Numbered from the stretch's first letter, positions 1-13,982 are shown. The stretch: 64,000 nt of DNA from Prunella strophiata (GCA_036583965.1 JAZBQD010000034.1:8889040-8953039); one strand, 5' to 3'. The notes: generated by a model not told the origin, from the letters alone. Translations and numbers: made by a program.

Positions 1-3000
1 AAAATCTTGCAGCTGGTACAAATATCACCCTGAAACATCAATTCCCATCTCAGCATCTTGGGTTTTTTTCCCCCTCTTCATGCAATGGATGGGCAATGCT
101 GGAAGTGGATGATCCAGAGGTTTGTGGAAGGAAGGTTCCTGAAGTGCATCCCTTGCCCTGTATAGGAAACTTCATTCCTTCAGAGGGGAGGACATGGTAC
201 CATCTAAAACCTTCTGGTTTGAGATTTGCTACTACAACTTTGCACCTGCTCTGGCTCAGAGAACATTTTCAGGACTTTAAATTAAAATAGACTTTATTTT
301 TGAATTGATTCTTGCTTCCACTCACAATATTATACATATTCTCTTCATCCCTTCTCATGCAGCCCCATCTGCAGCAATAATGAACACAAGCAATGGTTCA
401 GGACTTTTAACACTCCTGCTGAGTCCAAGCACATTTGTGACACTGGTTTAAACCCACAGGACTATAACAAGTGGAGCACTCTTAATTCACAGGCCTTACA
501 AGAAAAAGACCCACAAAAATGGGAAAATTCAGATTTTGCAAATGGAAAATATGAATTGATGGAAGGTGGGCTTCTATGACTATGACAGTCTTAAGAGTAA
601 AGAGATTTAATAAACCCTCCAGTTCTTCCAAGAGACTTAAGAAGACTTGAAAATGTAGTTTACACTGCCTTTTAATAGATTTTTTTCTCATAAGCTTTGA
701 AGGAACAACCTAAAAATACCCAAAGCCTTTTGATGTACTTTCTCTATAAGTTACCTATGGTTACATGAAAAAATTATTTGTGACATAAGAATGGAGTCAC
801 TGTCACAGGAAATGACTGCATTAGACATCATCTTCAAACTGAGGTCTGAAAGACCTAGCTGAAACAGAAAGGACAAAGAAAGGAAGAGAAAAGCTTTCAA
901 ACCAGATGCTGGCTTTGAAATCTCAAGTTTGATCTTCAAATTACCCCACTTTCACTCAGGGAACTGTGGGGGATTCAAGTGAGCTTTGCTGAAGCTGGAA
1001 ATTCTGCCAGAAGTTGCGTGGTGCTGACAAGTCCTGTGAGGAGTGAAGCAGCTTCATCTTTTGTGTCTCAGCTCTGAGGAGGAGTCTGGGCACCCTGCAC
1101 CATTTCTGGGGTGCTCACACCACCCAGCCTGGCTCTGGCAGCCAGCTCTGCTTTGCAGGCTGCACATCAGGGCACCAACCAAACAACTGCCCTGATCCAG
1201 TCTAAGTGCTTCTACAGGGATTCTCCAAGGAGAAAGCAGCTTGTTCTGTGACCCAGGTGATGTAAGTCATCCCAAACACTATCAGTTTACTACTTGTTTT
1301 CCAGAAGGAAAGGAATTTTATTATTTTTTTTAAACCATCAACTAGACAGTCTTTAATTTTAAACCACAGTTTTGTATGGCTTTGAAGGCCTTTTGAAGGC
1401 TTGAATTTCTAGGTTAGAGACAGTAACACTGCATGTACCAGTGCTTTGCAATAATGCTTCATAAGGATTCCCTTGGACTTCATATTGTTGATTAAATAGT
1501 AATTGATTTAAAAAGCATATTAAACGAGGACTTAGGAACAAATGAAAAGCAATGTAATTTAGGAAAAATCATTGCACAGCTGCTATGTCACAACTATTTT
1601 TCTACAATCAATTATTTTAAGATGTAATATCTGAATACAACGACTCCAGAACTGTTAGTTTCAGAGTGCTGTCATTTAAACCATGGAAACCTTGTTATTA
1701 TAAGCATGAATCCTTTGCTCTGTGTTGCAGGATTTTGCTGGTTTGTTGTTTACCACTGGTGAGGGAATAGTTTGCTGTAGAGGTTGATTAGGAACAGTGG
1801 ATCCTGTCTCCCATATTATGAGTCACAAAAATTTTCAAACAAAGCCCACTGCAGTGGGAAGGCTGCTGACTGCAGATGTTCTTGTCAGGTCCTGGATAGA
1901 AATCACTAAAAATCCCACCCTTCTGTTGCTACTCGGGCTCTCAAGTCCCTTCAATTCATTTTGGCCTTCTCTACAGCCAGAGAGGGAGAAAACTGAATGA
2001 GCAGAGAAGGACAAACCTCTCCCACAACAATATTTGGCTACAAGAGAGTTAAGAAGGCAAATTGGGCTGGTTCTGCTGAAAAGCAGCAGCAAAAAGCCAA
2101 CTGTGCCCTGTTGGGTAGAGCCAAGGTCAGAACTGACACAGTGAGGCTGAGATCTGTCACACAGGGGAAACCAAAGAGTAGAAATTTCCCTGACATGGGA
2201 GCAAACAGGGGACAGAAATAGACAAATCAAGGACATTGCATGGAAAGTATGAGATTTAAATAAAGATAACACAGAGTGTGAATAGAAATTGTCTCATGAT
2301 GAGTAAGGAAAGATGAATGTGGAGACAAGGCCTTGAACTTGGCTTGAGATCAAGTAAATGTGACTGAGAGCAGAAGATGAGACCCTCTTGTGCCAGAAGA
2401 GTGATAAAACTGCTCTATAAAATCACAGGCCTTGGAGCATGGACATCCAAGAAAACCTATCAAGGGAATTTGCTTCTGTATATTGCCTATACAGAAACAA
2501 AGGATGAAAACAGGTTTTGCCACCAAGAGGCCTGCTAATGTAACCTCAGCAACATTCCAGCTCCAAAACAAACTCTAAAGGAAATTGTTCTTACAGTCAC
2601 AGGCTCAGTTAGAAAATGGGTTGATAAGCAATGTGGATTTACCAAGGGTATCTCACACCAACCTAGGCTGACACACTTCACCATTTCCCCAACACCAATT
2701 TCAGACCTGGAGAGAAGGAAAAGGCTGACATACAACTTCTCTGGACTTTGAGAAGTCAAAATAAAGTCAGACACCCACAGGGTTTAAGATTTGCCTTTAA
2801 ATGCTTCCAGAATGCAAAGCTGCCTGCTGTACTGCAGAAACCTGTCAAATACTGATTTTCACTGCACGTGTGTCTATTTCTATGATAGATAAACCTGAAA
2901 ATATAGGGGAGGGGAGAAGGTGCTCTGCTACTGGGCAATGTGTTTTGGATCCATGCATTTGAAATGCATTCACTTATCAGACTTTCTTCTCGAACAGGTC

Positions 3001-3278
3001 AATGCTTTCTTTATCAGGGATTTATTTGGACAGGCCTTTGATACATTTCTCAGACTTTTTCAACCAGTAAACCAAAATCCTTTACTTTTAATGGATTAGC
3101 CCCTTCCACTGTCCTCCTTTTCTGGGAGTGTTTTTGTGTTTATTGATTTTTCTGTTGTTTTCCTTGGTTTGGCTTTATGTGGTGGGTTCTATGACAGCTA
3201 GGCTGGACCTTCTGTCCATCCTCAGGAGCCCTTTGCCAGCCTGGCTGAGAACAGTCCCTCTCCCACTGCAGGGGGGAC
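1..3278. other. non-coding unique sequence
   Basis: No gene, RNA or repeat body seen apart from the palindrome at 2953-2969. The longest frame (1835-2272, minus, 145 codons) overlaps plus-strand frames and has no domain or signal. CpG is rare. Confidence 0.6.
2953..2969. repeat. 17-nt palindrome with ATGCAT cores
   Basis: ATGCATTT-G-AAATGCAT has 8-nt perfect arms. The two ATGCAT/AAATGCAT cores resemble POU-type half-sites. The significance is low on its own. Confidence 0.65.
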
Positions 3279-3297
3279 AGGCCACCAGATGGGCACA
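3279..3297 (+). promoter_or_regulatory. possible CTCF motif
   Basis: AGGCCACCAGATGGGCACA agrees with the CTCF core (GGCCACCAG-R-K-GG-C) except for a G where C is strongly preferred after GG. Single-motif evidence only; by-eye matches of this type are often false. Confidence 0.25.
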
Positions 3298-6200
3298 TCC
3301 TCACCAAGATCTCTGATTTTCCAGCAGTGGCTGTTCTGATTTGCCTCACATTTTATCAAAGGCCTTTCCCCACACAAAACTTCATTTTAACAACCTGGAA
3401 GTGGTAAAATTTCAGGGAAAATTGGTGGGAATTGCACTTATCACCTGATTCCAGCAGCAAGCTAGCATGTACCCAGGCATTCACAGGCTCTGCCCCACTG
3501 CACCTTCTTTGTGTTCAGAGAATTTTGGACCAAATGGTTACATGAACAAATGCAGCAAATGCTCATATCAGGGCCTGACATTGAGCAGGGCAGTGTTTAC
3601 ATGCAATAGATGGCAAAAGGGCATCAGCTTTTTCTGGCCAACATCTGTTAATGACAATTTCTGCACTGGTTATTGCATAGCACATATTGGGATGGCTGTA
3701 GTGAGCATCACACAAGGAATCTCATCTCAAAATTAGCTTGACTTTGGTTTAGTGAAAATTAGTGCTGAGTGCTGCTGGAAATTATTTTTCAGGTGTTATC
3801 AGAGGGTGCTCATGAAATTGGTGCCATCCACAGTGACCATAACAATGGCAAACCCAAGATAAATTCAAATTTGGTCTCTAACCCAAATAGACCTTCCTCC
3901 TTTGTGGTTATTGCATTTCTCTGATCTCAGTAAAAACCTACTTTGCCTTGTAAGCTGAGAAGAGAAATTTTACCATATCTGAGCTTTACCATATCCCAGA
4001 ACTCCTAGAGGAAGATTAAATGCTGAATACCATCCATCTGAACTTAGCCTACAGCTATTTGCATGATCACATAGCAGCCATGGTGCAAATTCCTGGAGAG
4101 GAACTATAATGTGCAGCTCTAGATTTGGGCTATCACAGGGGCTCTGATCTAAAATCCCAGCTTATCCTCTATTATTGCACTGTTCATGAAGATACATTCA
4201 CACTATCTTTCATCTAAAAGAAGCTAAGATTTTCTACAAGATAATGTGTGCATTAGAGAAATATGATTACTTAAAGTACAACTAATAGTCACCAGTTCTG
4301 AGCACCTTTACATGAGGCTGATGGACATAAGTTGCCACTTTACTTCCAAACACATAATGGATTGTTTCATTGAAATAACCTAACATATCATTTTTGAAAT
4401 GGGCTATAGAAGCCTGTCCAATGTTCTCAACTAAAGGGTAGAAAATTAGAGAGCTGAAGAAGAGAAATGGAGGGGGAAAAGGTTGTGAAAACACAACATC
4501 AGCTAAGAATTTGCTATTGGCTGGTCAGCTCCTGAGTGGCAGAGTGTGGACATGGGAGCACAGAACCCTGGCAGAGATGTGTGCTTTTCTATTTTCTTTT
4601 TTAACCCCAAGAAAACAGACTTGCCAGGAAACAAAGAGCCTTGTGGGAGGTTCTCCAGCCTAAGCTCAAAGCAAACCAAAAGAAAACCAGCCAGGAGGGC
4701 AAGAAGTCCACAGGATCAACTCTGGGTGATGCAAACCCCAGCAGAGTTCTGTCATTGCCTCATAGGATCCCTGGTCCAGCTTCTTCCTCTCCATAACCAT
4801 TTCTAGAACTTGAGGTATCTGCCACCATTCTCTTCAGGGATGGGAAACTGGGGATTTTCAGATGTGAAAGTTAAGGGTTTGTTGAAATGCAACTACACAA
4901 AACCTCGAGTGTGATCCGTGCTGAAAACTTCCTGCTCATCTTCAGGACAAGGTAAAAAAAGCAGGAAGGGAGATGGGAGTCACAGGAAAGGAAATGTCTA
5001 AGAAATCACTGCCTAAAAAAAAAAAAATCCCTTTTTTTTTCCTAGATTTGAATTTAAAAAGAAAACATCATCTCAAAATTATTATGATTTGGGGATTATT
5101 TTAATAACTTACAGAAGAAATGAGATGAGAAGGGAAAGGTGATTGAATACCTATTCTTTTTCAATGGTTACTTTACAAAGCATCTCAGCTACAGACGCTC
5201 ACAGTGGGCTCTTATAGATTAAAAAACCCAATGTGAAAGGTGAAACAAATTGTAGCAATAATGCAGGCCCAGAAGGAATTTCAGAAAGAAAAAAAAAAGA
5301 CTAAAAGTGACACTTGAGAGCTTATGAAAGCAAAAGCTCACCCAAAATCCATGCAAGAGCCTGAACTGAAATTGCAGACATTATCCCATTTTGATTAAAT
5401 TTTGTTGAGTTCAGATCCTATTTGTCAGTAGTCAAATGAATCATGTTTGATAGAGGCCCACTAGGCTCAGATAGGAATCTTACAACCAGCAGCAAACACT
5501 GCCAGCTCCTCAGGCATTTCAAAAAATCTTTGTGTAAAACCTTGGTCTCTGCAGCCTGGAAGGAAAACTGAAATTGCTGAGGTCAAGATGCCAGCCTGAG
5601 ATGGATGGTATGACTAATATTCCAGCTAATTCATTAAAAAAAAAAAAAAAGAATACATTGAAAAGTAATCATTGCAGTACCTTTCTCAATTCTTTGCTAC
5701 TTGGAAAAAATTAGAACCAATTAGCTACCTAGGCATTTTCAGGCTAACCTCATTGATCTCCTGAGACCAGCTCCAGCACAGTCAGAAGGGCTGTGTATCT
5801 TCTCTGAGGATAAAAGCATATTTTGCTCAATTCCTTTGCATCAGAGCCACAGAGCAATACATTTGATGTTTTGTTCTCAGTTTATGGAGCTATGTCCCTG
5901 CCTGTGGATCTGATCTGATACCTCATTCAGGGCATGGAAAAGGTCCCCAGGTCTTTGCACCAGCTTTTCACACGACTAAAATTGGTGAAAAGCTGTATAA
6001 TCAGTCAATCACCAGTCATTCAGAGTTCAGAAAATCCTTTGTGATTTGATTTAGGAGGGAGCAAGCAGGGCTGTAACTCTGGAGGCTGCTCTTTCACTCC
6101 AGTTCAGCCAAACCCCAGAGCAGAACAGTAAATATGAAATGATGAAGCACCACAGAGAGTGCAGGAGGTTTTGTTGCAGCTCATTGTGGCCAGTGGAGAA

Positions 6201-6420
6201 AATGATGATAATGACAGCAGTGCCAACTCCTGTGCTTAAAGATGCACAAGGAGATAAAATGGATTCTTCTTCCATTTCCCACACCACTGCCCTTCCCTCT
6301 GAAAGAGCTGGCAGTCAGCAGATGAAGTGCTCTTCCTCAGCTGCTTGTCATTTCTGAGGTGGCAAAAGGCAGAACTTTGGCTGAAAATGGGTCTGTGCTG
6401 ACGACTCAGCTGAAAAGTTC
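3298..6420. other. non-coding unique sequence
   Basis: All open frames are below 90 codons. Several A-runs (5015-5027, 5288-5297, 5636-5650) are the only simple sequence. Nothing else is recognised. Confidence 0.6.
5015..5040. repeat. A13 / T9 inverted homopolymer pair
   Basis: Thirteen A, TCCC, then nine T. The A and T runs can pair as a small AT hairpin. A further 15-A run lies at 5636-5650. No element body is visible beside them. Confidence 0.85.
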
Positions 6421-6462
6421 AGTGAAGACAGAGAACTTTTACACTGAAAGTTCTCCTTCACT
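6421..6462 (+). repeat. 16-bp stem hairpin with a 3-nt bulge
   Basis: The left arm AGTGAAG-ACA-GAGAACTTT (6421-6439) and right arm AAAGTTCTCCTTCACT (6447-6462) are perfectly complementary over 7 + 9 bp apart from the ACA bulge, with a 7-nt loop TACACTG. The structure is too short for a usual miRNA precursor (stem near 30 bp) and no longer stem continues outward, since the flanks AAAAGTTC and CAGTGGG do not pair. The match is better than chance predicts for a random 64-kb sequence. Function unknown. Confidence 0.75.
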
Positions 6463-9400
6463 CAGTGGGAACAAGAAATGTTGGGAAACCAATGTTTTCA
6501 ATCACTGAGAGTGGCTGAAGGTCAAGGCATGTTTCTGGGAATCTCATTTAGATATGCTGTTATCGGGAGATTTTTAGACATTTTTTCTGATTTCAATTCT
6601 TTTCCTTCTGGATGCCAGCTGGAAGAAAGAGAAGTACAGATATCTGCCTAAAGCAAAGCGTGTTTGGATATACTAAAATAGACCCAAGTAATCTTTCAGT
6701 TACATTTCTGCAAATGTCCAGTCTCTGGCTGAGGTGAGACCTTGCATTCACCACACTGCCACAAAGCAGTATAACACGAATCCTGTGGATTTAGATTCCA
6801 TCACACCTCTGTGCTGTCAGCTACAAAACAAATTCAGGCACAACTACAATCAGAGCTAACTTTGCTAAATAAGATTTTAGCCCAAACTCCATTTAAATTA
6901 CCCTTAGTTTTGCCAATATTCTGTATTCCCCACCCCTAATCATTATTCATTCTCTGAATCTGATTTTATTGTCCTGTCTTTCCTCCTGGCAAATGCTGCA
7001 GATACTCCCAGCTTGCAACAGAGACATCTCTTGGTTGCTTTGTTTGCACTTCCATCTACATACCCTTGTCTTTTTGCAACACAAACTGCTCTCAGAGCCA
7101 TGCAGAAATGTACCTATTGCAGCCTGCCCTGCCCCAGCACAGCCAGCTCCTGTGAATCAGCAGAGATCAGTGCAGACCTTGCTATGGCAACACTTCAGGG
7201 GGCTATGAGGGAACTTCTGTGAGTCCATGCTGGCTCTCATATTGTCATTCAGGTCCCCTGGTGAACTTTTCAGTGACATTAAATGGCAATTATACATTAA
7301 AGAGCCACATCCACCATGTTCTTTGAGAGTTTTGAGAGGATCAGAGGCAGCTGATTGCTTAAGGAACACGTACTGCCTGGTACTTTCTGATTTTCTCATC
7401 CATGTCTTTAAATACAGCTGATATTTTTGTTTTCACCTAAATTTAAACATGCTCTGATCCATGAGCAGGAGACTCTTAAAAGCAGCAACAGACAGAACAT
7501 TTTCTCAGGGATATGCCATAGAAGCTAAAATATTTTTTCCAAATAGTTCTCTAAGGCACAGAGATGCCAGATACACCATCAAGGAAGTTGCAATTAATGC
7601 TTAAAGCCAGTGGAAAGCAGTAGCTGCCACTTAGAGAGATCACAGTTCTGGTGGCCATATGACTTCTGAAAAAAGTTCAGATCTTGACTATTACTGATAA
7701 ATGTCTGCCTGCATAGATGGAGCAGAGGCTCTTACTCTAATAGCAGGGCACTTTGATGCTGTCTGAGGAAATCAGAATAAAGGATATCTGGTTTGAATTG
7801 GGGAAGGCTGATGCTAGAAATTTTGCACTAGTCCTCTTGAGCTTTACAGTTGATTTTTCCACTGGCTCAAGCAAGCCCAGAGCTATTTCTCAGAGCATGC
7901 TGCAGGGCTTACAGCCATTTCAAAACTCTGTGTGTACACTACATTCTTGGGTTAGGAATGCCATCATGAGGAGCTTTTAAACCTTGGTACACACTAGGTG
8001 CTAAGGTTGTACAGTCGAGATAACTGCACATTTTCATTTCACAAAATACCTGCATGCTTATTGTCTGGGTGTAGATATAAAGCACTGAGTGGCAGTGTGA
8101 AGCAGAAGGATGTCCCTTTGGTAGCCCTTTAACTCTCCTCCCTTGGCCTGAAACCAGCTTGGTTTCTGTTCTGGGGTGGGCGTAGGAGAAATGCCATCCA
8201 AAGAAGCAGAGCCAAGTGTTTGGTTTGGAAGCTCAGGCAGAACGTGTCACATCTGAGCTGTGTTGCTCTAATTACCAGCTTTGTTCCCTCAACTTATGTG
8301 CCTTTTGCAGCAAACAAATGATATGTCACTAATCATGCAAGCAGTGACAAGAGAGACCTGGTACAGCTGTGCTCAGTGGTGTGGGAGATGCTGAATTCCC
8401 CCCTGAGGTTTGGTTGTTATTTTTCCTGTTTCAGTGAGGACAGGAGCAGCTCTGATACTCCTCAGTGCAGGCCCTTCTTTGATTATGATGTCTCAGGCAA
8501 GCAGCAGACGTGCCCTGCATTAGGGCTAATTAAAATCAATTAAACCATTCCAATACAAGCTGCAGAAGAGCAGACTGGAGAAGGGAACTGAGGCAGAGGA
8601 GAAATGTGTGGAGTCATTTTGCTACGTGTTGGATCCGAGTACTTGGGAGAGTATCACAGTGGTATCTGGGCACATTCTCCACTGCACTCCCTTCCCACAC
8701 TCCTCACACACCATTCCTCACCACCATCTGCTGGGTCCCCCACAGCTTGCCTCGCCACCAGCTGCTCAGCAGAAGGTAGGACAGCCCAAGAAATGAGGAC
8801 ACTGGGCCTCAGCCTGACCTTAATAAATAGCTGCTCCTACTGAACCCCCAAATTCCCCCCCTGTAAAATGGAGTGGATGACATATTCACACCATACTGCA
8901 CCCTGAGCTCCACAGCACTTCCTCTCACAGACATCTCTCAGGAGGGTTTTGAGTGCTCCACACTGCTCATGCAGTTGGAGTGGGAGAAGGCAAAGTCTCT
9001 CTGAGGAGGCAAAACCACACAGAGATGGGAGAAAAGCTAGAATTTGAGTTCTGCTTACATGGCACAATAAACTAGCAGGGAGAAGAACCCCTGCTAGGTG
9101 CTAAAACACTTGCTCCTGGTCTGTCAGAAAGTTTCTCTGTATGGGCTCATTGCCTCTGCTTAAAAATAGACTGAGAGCCTCAGCAGTGCCACCACTAACA
9201 CTGCAGTGTCACTTCTGGGTGCTCAGAGCCAGCTTGGGCTTCCCCTGCAACTGCTCTGAGCTATGTAGATAGACATTTTTCCATGATTTCACCAACAGAA
9301 AATAGCTCATCTGGGATTGTGGGGGCTCCACTGGAATTAAATGTGGAATAACTCCACATTTGCCATTCGCATCAGTGCTCCTGTGTGAAGAAACAAAGAT

Positions 9401-12400
9401 GCACTTCCAGGCAGCTCTCTGCCCCTAACCTGGGGGAACCCATGAGAGCTTCCAGGCTCACTGAAGGATCTCCATCTTTGCTGGCTCTCAGGAATTATCT
9501 GAAACACAAGCTCCTGTACCACATCTTTGAACAGTCAGCAATCTGTACAAGAAGTTCCTATTAGCACTTCTTTACAAGAAGCTTGCACTATGATTCTTGG
9601 GCTGCAGAGAGGAATTGCACTGTACCCTGCACATTTATGGTAGAAAGAACAGCCTTGTCAGAGAAGCCACTTTCTTTTAACAGAGAGAAGTCCTGTAACT
9701 CACAGCTGCACTTGTCAGTGCTCTGCAACATATGGCTCAGGGCAAATGAGGAAAAGCTGGACAATTTTCTTTTCAGCCACTTGCTACGTGGTCAGTGTCC
9801 CATTCTCCAGAGATCAGGTCATGAAAGATTCATCACCAAAGCCAGTCTTCACTGCAGCACTAAGCAAATGATGTGTCCTTGTCCACCCTGAGTTTTAATG
9901 GACTGGCTATCTGAGTGCTTGAGATAAAAATCCCCTGGCCTGATTGAAGAGGTGAGTGCAGCTGACACAAACACTGCCCAAGCCTTTTGCACAGCCTTAT
10001 TGTTCCCTGTGCAATAACAAAAATAAAACCATAAATTGGCTTTATTAATGAAGTTTTTAGTTCCTCACAGCTGCCAGCAAATTGCTAAAAAAGCACCAAT
10101 GTTAACTACAGAGTGCAGATGGTGGGGCAGGCACTGGCAGACTTTAGTAACCATGAGTAAGGACACGTTGGGGCAGGATTGTAATTCATTTCCTCTTTCT
10201 CCTGCCCTTACAAACCTTCATTTGCAAGGCAGAAAATCCTCCCTGAGACCTTGCATGCTGCAGATATAGGGCAGCTGCCAGGCTGAAGGGGTGTGACTTT
10301 CCCTGCTTCAGGTGTTAGGCACCTGCTTATCCAGAGCAACCTATGGGCCACCAAGACACACAAGTAGCTCTGGGGGTTATGCAGGACCTCAAAGAATTAC
10401 TCACTCTTAAGAGTGTCTTCTCCTTCAATATTTGGCAAGTGTACATGCAGTATCTAGGTGGGTACATGGTTCTGCTGGCCCTTGTCTGATTTACCAGGCT
10501 TGGCAGCCAATCCTCCTGCCTCTGAGCACAAAGAGACAGTTTTACATTCTCCATCACAAAAAAACCCAAAAAGAAACAAACCAAACAAACATCTCCAGAA
10601 GGCCTGTTCTACTCCTTCCTGGGCTAAGGGAACCCATCTCTGATGTGACCTGGTGCATTAGTGTCACTGTGTTCTGTGTGTAGCATGAGGGCAATGAGAG
10701 CACTGTGGAAGTTGTCTGGCTTATCCACCATTCCTGATCCTTCAGCACTCCAACTTGTCATTCCAGCATGCAGGTGCAGTGTCTCACAGTAAAGCCCCCC
10801 AATGGTGCTTTTCTGACAGATTTATTGAGAAATTCTCATTCATTAGAGGGTGGCATCAAAGTCTGAAACTTCCAGGGTCGAAATGCACAATTCCAGCTGT
10901 GCCATGACTCAGTTTCACTCAGATCACTCAGGTGTCCACTGTCAGTTTGCAGAGGACACATTATTCCATGACAGTGCTTTGGTGGGATTAGCAGCTCTTG
11001 GCAATACTTCCACCATAAGGAACAAGAAAAATTCCCCAAATCCCACAGCTAACCCTTCCATAACCTCATGTAGAGACCACTCTTCTTTTTGTCAGCCAGC
11101 ACTTTCATTCTCACAACTGGGACTATGCTGTGTAGGCTCTCCTTGCTCAAGGAGAGAAAAAACATGCAAGGAAAATCCTGTCTTGACTGTGGGTCTACAT
11201 GGCCAGCTGTGGGCACACATGACCCCATCCACTCATCTGCCTCTGCTCCAAAATCCTCAGCTGCCAGGCCTTGGGAGCACATCTCAGATGGCTGCTGGTG
11301 CCTGCAGGACTCGAGGCCATCACACCTCCTGCTCCTTGACCTTCTGCTTCACCTCCCCAGTGTGGTCTCTGCCCCCCAGCTGGGAACCACAGATACAGCA
11401 CTCACTCTCTCCTCCTAGGCAGCAAAATCTGGGCCAGATTTTCAATGGAATTCCTGGCTAGACATTTCAGTGCTTAGCACCCACGAGTGGGCCTGAATTT
11501 TGAAAATACTCAAAGCCTGGCAGTCCCCTGCATGATGTTTCCAAAAACCTGCACACACCCTTCGTGTGCTCCACCACACACTTCCCTCCACGTGCCTGAA
11601 ATGTTGGATGGCATCTGCAGCTCAGAGTGGCACAAACACTGTTTGTTAGGCAAGAAAAACAAATACTGGAAGGGAGTGATGGTACAGAATGAAAAATCTC
11701 AATCCAGCATTCTCTCTTCAGGGTGCAACTCCCAGGAAACTTGCACGTGAACCTACACATGCTTCACACAGTGTCTCATCTTCAGTGAAAAGGGGAAGAA
11801 TACAGTGAGTGCTGCATCCAGAGTGATAAAATGATTGCTCTGAAGAGCAACACATGGCACCTTTTGTTCCTGTGCACCTAATCATCCACCTACATGGGTT
11901 TTTCTTTTTTATGCACTCACCACTGAGTCCTCTGCTTGAACCCTTCTGCTGAAATGTGATGGAGCACCAGGATGTCTCCTGCTCCCATTCAGCAGCTCTC
12001 TGTGGCAGGATGTGATCTTTATTTCTGCAAATTCCAAACAGCTCTTTAAAATTACTTTTTCTTGAAAAGATACGATTGAACCTCTACAAAAATATAACAT
12101 TCCAAATAAAAAGAAAAAAAAATTAGGTTTTAAATGAAAACACCCTTAACTCTGAGTCACTTCTTAGTTCAAAATGGAAGAATCATATTATGATTATGAC
12201 AAAACAATCAGTAAAATTACATTAACAGTAAAAAGGCACGCTTGCACCAACTGAAGCAATTCATCTGTGTTGAATTAACCAGATTGTTAAAACTAAAAGA
12301 GAAAGCTTTTTTTTTTTTTTTTTTTAATTTCAATTTGAAGCATACTCACAAGGGGTTTGAATAAAGCTAAAACCACCTACTCCAAAAGCAATCTGCATCC

Positions 12401-13710
12401 CAAGGAGTTGCTGCTTGCTTTGGTTTTGTTTGCTTGTTGTTTTTACTTTTTAATGTCAGTAGGACAAATAATATATGCCTGGTATGCTCAGTGTATATGG
12501 AGTTTTTAAAAAAGTGTTATTTGGTCTGTCATTATGCTAAAAAAGCAAAAGTATTGTCTTCTGCTATGCTGCATTTCTCTCATAGTACAAACAGGGTTTT
12601 AGAGCCTTATATTCACTGTCTCCATGTATGTCATAAGCATTAGCAGAGTTTATTCCCCCAACATCCCTAAGTGACAGAAAAATATTATGTTCATTTTACA
12701 CTCTAGGAACTAATGTCCACAGCAGAGAGAGTTGCCTGAAATATCGATGGCAGTCTGAGACAGACTCTCAAGACTGTTCTTTCCAAGCAGAATAAATAGT
12801 CCAAAATATTGCAAAAGTCAGTGAGTGGTAGAGTTAATTTTGTCCTTCGCAGGACAAAGCATCAGGGAATTTGGCTTTTTCTATCACTCCTTATGCTTAG
12901 GGATCCCCTGCTGTATTCCAGACCAAAGAATCCAAGGACAGAGCACCTGTGGTGCACAGGCTGCAGAGGCAGTTTTGGCAGCCAGCACAGAGCCAGGATG
13001 GTGCAGCTCTGCCTTGTGCATCACCACCAGTTCCTGCTCTGAGAGGAAATATTGGCCAAGGCATTGGGATCATCTTGCAGCAACAGCATCGTGAGATTTT
13101 TAACTTCTGCCTGCCCAGTTAAGAGGGGTTAAGAGCTGAAGGGATCTATATTTAACATTTCATCTAAGAAATGTCACTTTTATGAGAGGAGCAGCCTCCC
13201 CAGCTGCTGCACTGCAGTGTCACCCTCGATCTGTGCCTCAGCCGTGATGCAGGACCAGCTCCTGACCTCCCAGCCCAGAGGCAACAGCACTACCAGTTCA
13301 AGGGAGCTGTTCTGTCACTGCAATAACACTTCTGAAGGTGAAAGGCTAAATATCTCAGGATTTTTCCCCCCTTTTTGGGAAACTGTGCCTTAATATAGTC
13401 TGGAGATGCCAGTGATCTATATGATCATCAAGGGTTCCTCACCTGCTGCTCTAGAAATATAATGTTCTCCAGATACACAAATTCAAAAGCTCAGGAAAGA
13501 CCAACCAAGCAGGGAAAAGATCTGCCATGTTCACACAATCTGGGTCCCCAAATCATGCTGGCTTGCAAAAAGACCCAGTTATATTCTGCAAATCTGTAAG
13601 CTGCAGCACCGCTGCCATTAGCTGCTATTGTTCTTGTGGAGCTTGAAAACTCAGGGCTGAAGATTTACCTTATTTACACCAAGCAGCAAACAAGCAAAGC
13701 AGCAGTGTAA
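6463..13710. other. non-coding unique sequence
   Basis: The longest frame (10850-11461, plus, 203 codons) opens only with GTG, is rich in Ser, Pro and Cys and lacks any domain, so it is not called. A donor-like AAGAG/GTGAGT at 9951-9957 stands alone, without a credible acceptor. The AT-rich segment 9990-10060 (GCAATAACAAAAATAAAACC and following) looks like conserved non-coding sequence in style, but conservation cannot be tested here. Confidence 0.55.
12307..12325 (+). repeat. poly(T) tract, 19 T
   Basis: Nineteen T followed by AATTTCAATTTGAAG. It would look like a polypyrimidine tract, but no AG follows at a good distance in a convincing acceptor context. Confidence 0.93.
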
Positions 13711-13765
13711 TTGATTATTTGGGCTGGAAGGTGCCCCTGAGACAGATCCAGTCCTGCCATCACAG
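13711..13765 (-). mobile_element. probable CR1 3' end relic
   Basis: On the plus strand the order TTGATTATTTGGGCTGGAAG, then GTGCCCCTGAGACAGATCC, then AGTCCTGCCATCAC parallels the reverse complement of CR1 3' ends, where an ATCATTTGGGTTGGAAG-like block is followed by a CCTC..GATCATCCAGTCC block. It is short and has many mismatches, so the call rests on the order of three matching blocks. A random match to one block alone would not be convincing. Confidence 0.58.
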
Positions 13766-13945
13766 GAAAAGGAACAGGGGCTGAGGATGCTCAGTGTGAA
13801 CAAGCGCCTGCAGTGCTGTTGGGGGGAGGAGACCATTGTCTCACAAAGGCTTGAAGGATGCAAACAGCACAGAAAGCAGCTCTCCTGAAGGACTGAAAGA
13901 AACAGAATTCACTTCTGTGAAAATCTATGGAAGGAACTGGAGCTA

Positions 13946-13948
<3 letters not shown>

Positions 13949-13978
<30 letters not shown>
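13949..13978 (+). repeat. poly(A) tract, 30 A
   Basis: Thirty consecutive A, followed at once by TTTGGTTTTTTTTCCCCC, so the tract can fold back on the T-run. I looked upstream (13860-13948) for a processed pseudogene or SINE body and saw none. It is the longest homopolymer in the window. Confidence 0.95.

Positions 13979-13982
<4 letters not shown>

Noticed and set aside
8770..8890. GTAAAATGGAGTGGATGA segment resembling the MIR CATCTGTAAAATGGGG block
   Set aside because: Only one block matches; the flanking order of MIR is not present.
9951..9957. Strong donor-like AAGAG/GTGAGT
   Set aside because: No credible acceptor or open segment upstream; isolated donor motifs are frequent.
10850..11461. 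203-codon plus-strand open frame
   Set aside because: It opens with GTG, overlaps minus-strand frames at 11049-11282 and 11195-11401 and another plus phase at 11089-11418, and has no recognisable domain.
13860..13978. Processed pseudogene ending in the A30 tract
   Set aside because: The sequence before the tract shows no recognisable coding or small-RNA body, and no target-site duplication was seen.
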